Assembly: GCA_045648785.1 (NCBI GenBank)
Contig: JAZROP010000027.1
Location: 1-19,380 of the forward strand
DNA from: RGIG7450 sp045648785
Lineage (GTDB): Bacteria; Bacillota; Clostridia; RUG12999
DNA: 19,380 nucleotides
Direction of reading: 5' to 3'
A program made the translations under genes and the position numbers. Shown piece by piece: positions 14,606 to 19,380 of this stretch; within the stretch, counting starts at the first letter, position 1; each line of letters starts with the position of its first letter. A model generated the notes under the pieces. It saw only the letters and a list, made by a program, of their open reading frames with translations. It had not been told where the DNA came from and searched no databases.

Positions 14606-16054
14606 TTATTTTGAAAGGTGGTCTATTACAATCTGTTCTTCGCTGAACGGAATATATCCGTCTTTTGTAATTTGATAGGTTTCGTGACCTTTGCCGGCAA
14701 GAAGCACAATGTCGTTTTCGCATGCCATATCCAGAGCAAACAAAATAGCTTCTTTACGGTCGGTAATTGTAGTGAAATCGCAACCGGAACGAATTACACC
14801 CGGCTTTATTTCTTCAATAATATCCTCTGTTTTTTCGCTTGACGGGTTATCCTCGGTTATAACACAGAAAGAAGAATATTTGCCGGCAACTTCACCCATT
14901 TCGGGACGCTTTGACCTGTCACGGTCACCGGGTGCGCCAAAAACTGTAATGATTCTGCCTTTGGCAAATTCTTTTATGGTTGTGAGAATGTTATAAAGTC
15001 CGTCAGGAGTGTGGGCATAGTCTATCATTACGCTGAAAGGAGCCTTGACGGGAACAAATTCCGCCCTGCCTTTAGCGCCTTTGGAAATTATAAGCCCCTT
15101 TACAATAGCTTCATCTGAAAATCCAAGAACCGAACAAACAGCTGCAGCAGCAAGAGAATTATAAACATTGAATTTGCCCGGGATATGGGATTTTATAGGA
15201 GAGGAAACTTTTCCATGATTTAAGTTATAGATAATACCTTTATCCGATAGTTTTATGTCAGATGCATAAAAGTCTGAATTTTTATTTTCAGTGCTGTATG
15301 AATAGACAGTTTTACAACCTGTTTTTGAAGCAATATCTCTGCTGTATAAATCATCGTCATTCATAATAGCAATGTCACACATTTCAAATAACTTTGCCTT
15401 GGTAGCTGCATAATTTTCCATACTGCCGTGCAGGTCTAAGTGTTCGTGAGTCAGGTTGGTGAATGCAGCTACGGCAAAATGTGTGCAGCTTACCCGGTGG
15501 AGTTCGAGCGAGTGTGAGGATACCTCTGTAATACAGTATTCTGCTCCTGCATCTGCCATTTGTCGCAGATATTTCTGGAAGAGATAGCTTTCGGGAGTGG
15601 TTCGTTCTGCAATAGTTACTTTATCGTCAATTACAATGGAATTTGTGCCAATTAGTCCCGTTTTACCGCCCGCCATTTCTATAATGGTACGGATAAGATG
15701 TGTGGTTGTGGTTTTACCATTCGTACCGGTAATACCAATAACCTTAATCTCTTTTGACGGATGCCCGTAAAGGCTTGCGGACATTTGAGCCATTGCAAAG
15801 CGAGAGTCCTTAACCTTAACGGCAGTTATGCCGGGGGCATGGGCATCCTCGGTTACAACAGCACAGACTGCACCGCGTCTTATGGCATCGCCAAGATATT
15901 TGTGACCGTCCAACTTAAATCCCTTGATACACACAAATATACTGCCGGGTGTAACCTCGCGGGAGTTGCAAGTGATAGAGGACACCTCAATATCACTGCT
16001 GCCCGAAACTGATATGAAATTAGTTTCCTTTAAAAGTTCACTTAATTTTGCCAT
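14606..16054 (-). CDS. murE: UDP-MurNAc-tripeptide synthetase MurE
   Basis: MurE, 482 residues, the ATP-dependent cytoplasmic ligase that adds the third stem-peptide residue to UDP-MurNAc-L-Ala-D-Glu. The P-loop GITGTNGKTTT is at 107-117, the region of the carboxylated lysine at 213-223 (NYAATKAKLF), GAPGDRDRSKRPEMG at 373-387 and GKGHETYQ at 454-461. The selectivity motif, DNPR in meso-diaminopimelate enzymes, is DNPS here (402-405), so the third amino acid cannot be called safely. The start is ATG 16054 (MAKLSELLKE), just after the spoVD stop, with AGAGG upstream. The open frame reaches 16150, but that extension overlaps the spoVD coding end and is not MurE-like. Confidence 0.95.
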   Translation of the reverse strand: MAKLSELLKETNFISVSGSSDIEVSSITCNSREVTPGSIFVCIKGFKLDGHKYLGDAIRRGAVCAVVTEDAHAPGITAVKVKDSRFAMAQMSASLYGHPSKEIKVIGITGTNGKTTTTHLIRTIIEMAGGKTGLIGTNSIVIDDKVTIAERTTPESYLFQKYLRQMADAGAEYCITEVSSHSLELHRVSCTHFAVAAFTNLTHEHLDLHGSMENYAATKAKLFEMCDIAIMNDDDLYSRDIASKTGCKTVYSYSTENKNSDFYASDIKLSDKGIIYNLNHGKVSSPIKSHIPGKFNVYNSLAAAAVCSVLGFSDEAIVKGLIISKGAKGRAEFVPVKAPFSVMIDYAHTPDGLYNILTTIKEFAKGRIITVFGAPGDRDRSKRPEMGEVAGKYSSFCVITEDNPSSEKTEDIIEEIKPGVIRSGCDFTTITDRKEAILFALDMACENDIVLLAGKGHETYQITKDGYIPFSEEQIVIDHLSK

Positions 16055-16061
16055 TTTTCCT

Positions 16062-18275
16062 CTAATTTCCGGTGGTAACGCTGATGGTACTTCCTTTTTC
16101 GACAAGCTCGCCTGCCGGAGGATTCTGACCGGTAACCACCGTGCCTTCATTCTTTGTTATTTTTATTTTAAAACCTGAGTTTACTGCGATTTCGTTTGCC
16201 TGTTCAATATCCAGCGTGAAAAGGTCGGGGACTTTGATCCTTGCTTCTTCGCCGGCAAGATTTGTATGAAGCGTTACGGAAGACCCGCTTTTAACTGGTG
16301 TGCCGGATGGCGGATCCTGAGCGAGTACCTGTTCGCCACTTCCCTGAATTACAAACTTAAGTCCATAGTTTGTTAAAATCTGTTTAGATTCCGTTACGGA
16401 TTTAGAAATAACATCTGGAACAACTGAGGTAAGCTCTTGTGATTCCGCATCGGTGTACTGAGGCTCAATACCGTAATATTGCAGAACTTCACTTATAATT
16501 TTTCCGGCTACGGGAGCTGTGATAACACCGCCGTAATAGTTTTCTCCCATTGGTTCATCGAGAAGTACAAGGACAACTATTTTGGGGTCGTCAACGGGAG
16601 CAACACCCACGAAAGAACCGATATATTTACCACTTCCACGGGGTTGTTTTTCACTTGTTCCGCTCTTTCCTCCAACACGGTAGCCTTTTACAGCTGCCGT
16701 ACTGCCAGATTGGGTAACAACTGTTTCAAGAACTGTTTTCATTTTTTCGCTTGTTGAGGCAGAAACAGTCTGACGGATTTTTTGAGGAGAGAAAGATTCC
16801 AAAATCTGACCATCTGCAGACTTTATCTCTTTTACAAGATAAGGTTTATATAATGTTCCGCCGTTTACAAGAGAAGAAATAGCGGTAATCATCTGAAGTG
16901 GGGTTACCTGGAAACTCTGACCGAACGATGAGATCATAAGGTCAAGGTCGGTAAAAGCATCTTCCTGATGGAAAGCACCAATAGCTTCACCGGGATAATC
17001 AATTCCGGTGGTTTCTCTAAAACCGAACATTTTAAAGTTCTTTATAAAATTTTGTCTGCCGATTTTCAGACCTACATTCATTAAAACGGGGTTACAGGAA
17101 TTAACCATACCTGTCATAAAGGTCTGTGTGCCGTGGCCTGCAGTTTTCCAACAGCTTATATTCCACCCACCCGCCTGGAGGTACCCGTTACAGGTATATG
17201 TTTCCTCAAGAGTGGTAACATTTTCCTCAAGTGACATCGCACATGTTATAAGCTTGAAAGTTGAACCCGGCTCGTAAACATCAACGGTAGGTTTATTTCT
17301 CTTTATTTTTGAGGTAGCTTCAACATATGCGGCATTGTAATCAGCACCATCTAGAGCATCAAGCTTTGCAATTGTTTCGGGGTCTGTAATTTGTATGGGT
17401 TCATTAAGATTATATGTAGGAACACTTGCCATGGAAAGTATTGCACCGGTGTGTGGATCCATTACAATTGCTGCACCACCGCCGGCTGCTTTATTTTCTA
17501 TATATGCTTCTTCAAGGCTTGATTCAACTATACGCTGAATGGATTCGTCGATTGTCAGTACTATGTCACAACCGGATTGGGCATTATAGTATTGTTCGTA
17601 TTCAAAAGTAGGGGTGCCAACGGTAGAGTCTGATTTAACAATTGTGCCGGCACTGCCTTTTAAATATTCATCATATTCATATTCAAGACCTTCCAGCCCC
17701 TGATTGTCTGCACCAACATTTCCAAGTACCTGTGCGGCGAGGTTTGAATATGGGTAATATCTTTTTGTATCTGAAATGAGAGATACGCCTACCAGATTGT
17801 GTTTCTCAAGAAGAGATTCGGGCAGGTCGTTTCCATCTTCGTCTTTACCGCTTATATAACTGCGTAAAATTTCTGATTCCTCAGCGCTTATGCGTTTTTT
17901 GATATATTCAAATCTTGAAGACTTTTCAAGTGCAGAATATATTTTGTCCTTATCCACACCCAAAACCTCTGAAAGAGTGGACGCAACCTGAGCGGCATTG
18001 CCCTCCTCGTCGATTCTTTTGGGGTCAACTACAACGGTATCCACATTTGCACTTACGGCAAGCTCTTTGCCTTTGCAATCATAAATGGTACCGCGTCGGG
18101 GAGTAATTTCATTTTCTTTGGTCTGCTGATCAAGCGCAAGTTGACGAAGCTCGCTGCCGCGCACAAACTGCAGATAAGCCGTTCTGCCGGCAAGAATTAC
18201 AAAGCATATCGCCAAAACGCCTACGGATAAGAGAATTCTTATATTAATACCAGCTTTTTTTCTTGTTTTTTTCAT
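16062..18275 (-). CDS. spoVD: Class B penicillin-binding protein, SpoVD/FtsI type with two PASTA domains
   Basis: A 737-residue transpeptidase that crosslinks septal or spore-cortex peptidoglycan. It has a basic N-terminus and one membrane anchor (about 12-30), the class B dimerisation domain (about 55-220), and the transpeptidase domain (about 235-600) with catalytic Ser338 in STFK, SCN (393-395) and KSGT (537-540). Two PASTA domains follow (about 619-672 and 681-735). A cysteine pair, Cys362 (TCNGY) and Cys375 (ISCWK), lies in the transpeptidase domain; B. subtilis SpoVD has such a redox-sensitive pair. The architecture fits SpoVD or the clostridial FtsI that shares it. As the only class B PBP seen in this cluster, it may act in vegetative division. 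ATG 18275 has AGAGGTG upstream. Confidence 0.93.
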   Translation of the reverse strand: MKKTRKKAGINIRILLSVGVLAICFVILAGRTAYLQFVRGSELRQLALDQQTKENEITPRRGTIYDCKGKELAVSANVDTVVVDPKRIDEEGNAAQVASTLSEVLGVDKDKIYSALEKSSRFEYIKKRISAEESEILRSYISGKDEDGNDLPESLLEKHNLVGVSLISDTKRYYPYSNLAAQVLGNVGADNQGLEGLEYEYDEYLKGSAGTIVKSDSTVGTPTFEYEQYYNAQSGCDIVLTIDESIQRIVESSLEEAYIENKAAGGGAAIVMDPHTGAILSMASVPTYNLNEPIQITDPETIAKLDALDGADYNAAYVEATSKIKRNKPTVDVYEPGSTFKLITCAMSLEENVTTLEETYTCNGYLQAGGWNISCWKTAGHGTQTFMTGMVNSCNPVLMNVGLKIGRQNFIKNFKMFGFRETTGIDYPGEAIGAFHQEDAFTDLDLMISSFGQSFQVTPLQMITAISSLVNGGTLYKPYLVKEIKSADGQILESFSPQKIRQTVSASTSEKMKTVLETVVTQSGSTAAVKGYRVGGKSGTSEKQPRGSGKYIGSFVGVAPVDDPKIVVLVLLDEPMGENYYGGVITAPVAGKIISEVLQYYGIEPQYTDAESQELTSVVPDVISKSVTESKQILTNYGLKFVIQGSGEQVLAQDPPSGTPVKSGSSVTLHTNLAGEEARIKVPDLFTLDIEQANEIAVNSGFKIKITKNEGTVVTGQNPPAGELVEKGSTISVTTGN

Positions 18276-18314
18276 GGTAGCAGTTCACCTCTGGAAAGCG
18301 ACTTTGATAAGAGA

Positions 18315-18342
18315 AGCTCTGACATGCTGACATGACAGAGCT
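18315..18342 (-). promoter_or_regulatory. Imperfect hairpin in the ftsL-spoVD intergenic gap
   Basis: AGCTCTG (18315-18321) pairs with CAGAGCT (18336-18342), and CATG (18323-18326) with CATG (18331-18334), around the loop CTGA, with a single A-A mismatch. The gap between ftsL and spoVD is 112 bases, the longest in the cluster. No T run follows on the minus strand, so a terminator is unlikely. Processing site, leader structure or protein operator are all possible. Confidence 0.45.
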
Positions 18343-18387
18343 GACACATAAGGCAAAATAAGTCACCTGTAAATATATAATCGTAAA

Positions 18388-18843
18388 TTAATGTAAATAT
18401 GACAGTATATTGCTCATGAAGCTTTCGCCGGAGTCAGTATCGGATGTTTTGCTGGGTTTTCCGGAAAGAACCTGTGCGTGATTGTCAACCGAAACCCGGA
18501 TATTTACAATCTGGGTCTGGTCTGGTGTTACCATGCCGAGGTCTTCGGAAGCAATTCGTTCAATTTCATTTAAATCTATACTGCCCTGAAGCTGAACCTT
18601 TGCAGTAGTATTTTCTGAATATAGAGTTTCATAGGTGTTCTTTGCGATAAGGATTTCCTTTTCAAGCTCATTGATTGTTGCATAACGAAGAACGACAATC
18701 ATTAGAAGCGCTGAACAAAAAACAAGGAAAGATACAAAGCTGAAAACGGATTTTGCCTGAAGCGCAGCCGACTTTGATTTAAGTTTTCTGACCGGTGCGG
18801 TGCGGGGAGTAGTATTTAGTGTTCTAGCTAAATTATCCTGCAT
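18388..18843 (-). CDS. ftsL: Cell division protein FtsL
   Basis: A 151-residue bitopic protein with a basic cytoplasmic N-terminus, a membrane span at about residues 33-53 and a predicted coiled coil at about 57-88. The short FtsL-like motif IERIASEDLGMV follows (94-105), with TPDQTQIV after it, and then a polar tail. FtsL pairs with DivIC/FtsB and DivIB and activates FtsW-FtsI. Sequence conservation in this family is low. The assignment rests on topology, the short motif and the invariant position between rsmH and the class B PBP. ATG 18843 has AAGGAG about ten bases upstream. A DivIC-like protein is the alternative, less likely by position. Confidence 0.85.
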   Translation of the reverse strand: MQDNLARTLNTTPRTAPVRKLKSKSAALQAKSVFSFVSFLVFCSALLMIVVLRYATINELEKEILIAKNTYETLYSENTTAKVQLQGSIDLNEIERIASEDLGMVTPDQTQIVNIRVSVDNHAQVLSGKPSKTSDTDSGESFMSNILSYLH

Positions 18844-18870
18844 TTTAGGTTTGCTCCTTAATCTGTATTT

Positions 18871-19380
18871 TTATAGTTTCTGTATTGCACGAAGTTTTGC
18901 ACTGTGGCTTCTTATATTTTCATTTAATTCTTCCTGACCGGAAACAATGGGTTTGCGGAAAACAAGCTTTCCTTTTGGTTTATTTCCACACACACATACG
19001 GGGAGATCTTTGCTGCATATGCAGCCTGCGGTAAGCTCTGCGAAGAGGTTTTTTACAATCCTGTCCTCAAGGGAATGGAATGTTATAACCGCCAGAACTC
19101 CGCCCGGCTTTAATACTGACACAAAATCCCTTAATGCCTGTTCAAGAATTTCAAGCTCTCTGTTAACCTCTATTCGTATCGCCTGAAAAGTTCTTTTTGC
19201 AGGATGCGGACCGTCTTTTCGTGCTGACTGCGGAATTGCCGCTTTAATCACATCAACTAATTCAAATGTTGTATCAATTGATTTTTCAGCACGCCTTTTC
19301 ACTATAAAATCAGCAATACGTGCCGCCCAGCGTTCCTCGCCGTAATCGGTAATAATCCTGCGTAAATCTTCCTTTGAGTA
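18871..19380 (-). CDS. rsmH: 16S rRNA m4C1402 methyltransferase RsmH (partial, 5' end outside window)
   Basis: The C-terminal 169 codons of RsmH (MraW), which methylates N4 of C1402 in 16S rRNA with S-adenosylmethionine. The frame stays open to the window edge at 19380, reading YSKEDLRRIITDYGEERWAA at the edge, so the true start lies outside. Family features are HPAKRTFQAIRIEVNREL, LKPGGVLAVITFHSLEDRIV, a cysteine cluster CICSKDLPVCVC, KPIVSGQEELNENIRSHSAK and LRAIQKL at the end. The GTG at 19302 is internal and not a start. It is the first visible gene of the dcw cluster, and ftsL follows after 27 bases. mraZ, normally upstream, would be beyond the window. Confidence 0.96.
   Translation of the reverse strand, partial: YSKEDLRRIITDYGEERWAARIADFIVKRRAEKSIDTTFELVDVIKAAIPQSARKDGPHPAKRTFQAIRIEVNRELEILEQALRDFVSVLKPGGVLAVITFHSLEDRIVKNLFAELTAGCICSKDLPVCVCGNKPKGKLVFRKPIVSGQEELNENIRSHSAKLRAIQKL

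Noticed and set aside
16055..16150. A 32-residue N-terminal extension of MurE
   Set aside because: It lies within the end of the spoVD coding sequence, in another frame, and is not MurE-like; ATG 16054 gives the normal family start.
1..19380. CRISPR arrays, insertion sequences, integrases, attachment sites or toxin-antitoxin pairs
   Set aside because: I saw no regularly spaced repeats, transposase or integrase motifs, or small paired toxin genes in the window.

Overview
The window looks like chromosomal DNA of an anaerobic, low-to-mid GC Gram-positive bacterium of the class Clostridia (Bacillota). The evidence is a SpoVD-like penicillin-binding protein with two C-terminal PASTA domains, the gene pair DUF881 plus small basic protein next to ftsZ, murA inside the division/cell-wall cluster, strong GGAGG-type ribosome binding sites, AT-rich sigma-A-type promoters and intrinsic terminators. 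I cannot name the genus from sequence alone.

Left part, plus strand, 1-4830. A GNAT acetyltransferase has its own promoter and terminator. It is followed by the remnant of an AraC-type regulator, with an internal stop and no DNA-binding domain. Next comes a sugar-catabolic operon of three intact enzymes: a Gfo/Idh/MocA oxidoreductase, a TIM-barrel sugar isomerase/epimerase-like protein and a second Gfo/Idh/MocA oxidoreductase. The fourth gene, thuA-like, is clearly dead: its start codon is ATA, it has two in-frame stops, an internal deletion with frameshift, and its 3' half is missing. A symmetric hairpin at 4800-4828 ends the operon and also serves the converging minus-strand genes.

Middle part, minus strand, 4833-6760. 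A DUF4432 aldose-epimerase-like gene is followed by a ComB-family gene (2-phosphosulfolactate phosphatase family). They lie directly behind a tRNA-Thr(CGT) gene with a consensus promoter and a strong terminator.

Right part, minus strand, 6773-19380. This is a division and cell-wall (dcw) cluster in transcription order: rsmH (cut by the window edge), ftsL, spoVD/ftsI, murE, mraY, ftsW, murG, murA, divIB/ftsQ, DUF881, sbp, ftsZ. Most genes are 2 to 30 bases apart and are probably co-transcribed. The products make UDP-MurNAc-tripeptide (MurE), lipid I (MraY) and lipid II (MurG), commit UDP-GlcNAc to the pathway (MurA), polymerise and crosslink the septal wall (FtsW with SpoVD/FtsI), and build the divisome (FtsL, DivIB, FtsZ). 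murF, murD, murC and ftsA are not in the cluster within this window. ftsZ appears to have an additional promoter of its own.

I did not find an obviously new system. The most interesting points are the sugar operon flanked by two pseudogenes, a likely 3-keto-sugar chemistry for it, an inverted repeat that can mask the murA ribosome binding site, a hairpin in the unusually long ftsL-spoVD gap, and a MurE whose substrate-selecting motif reads DNPS rather than DNPR.
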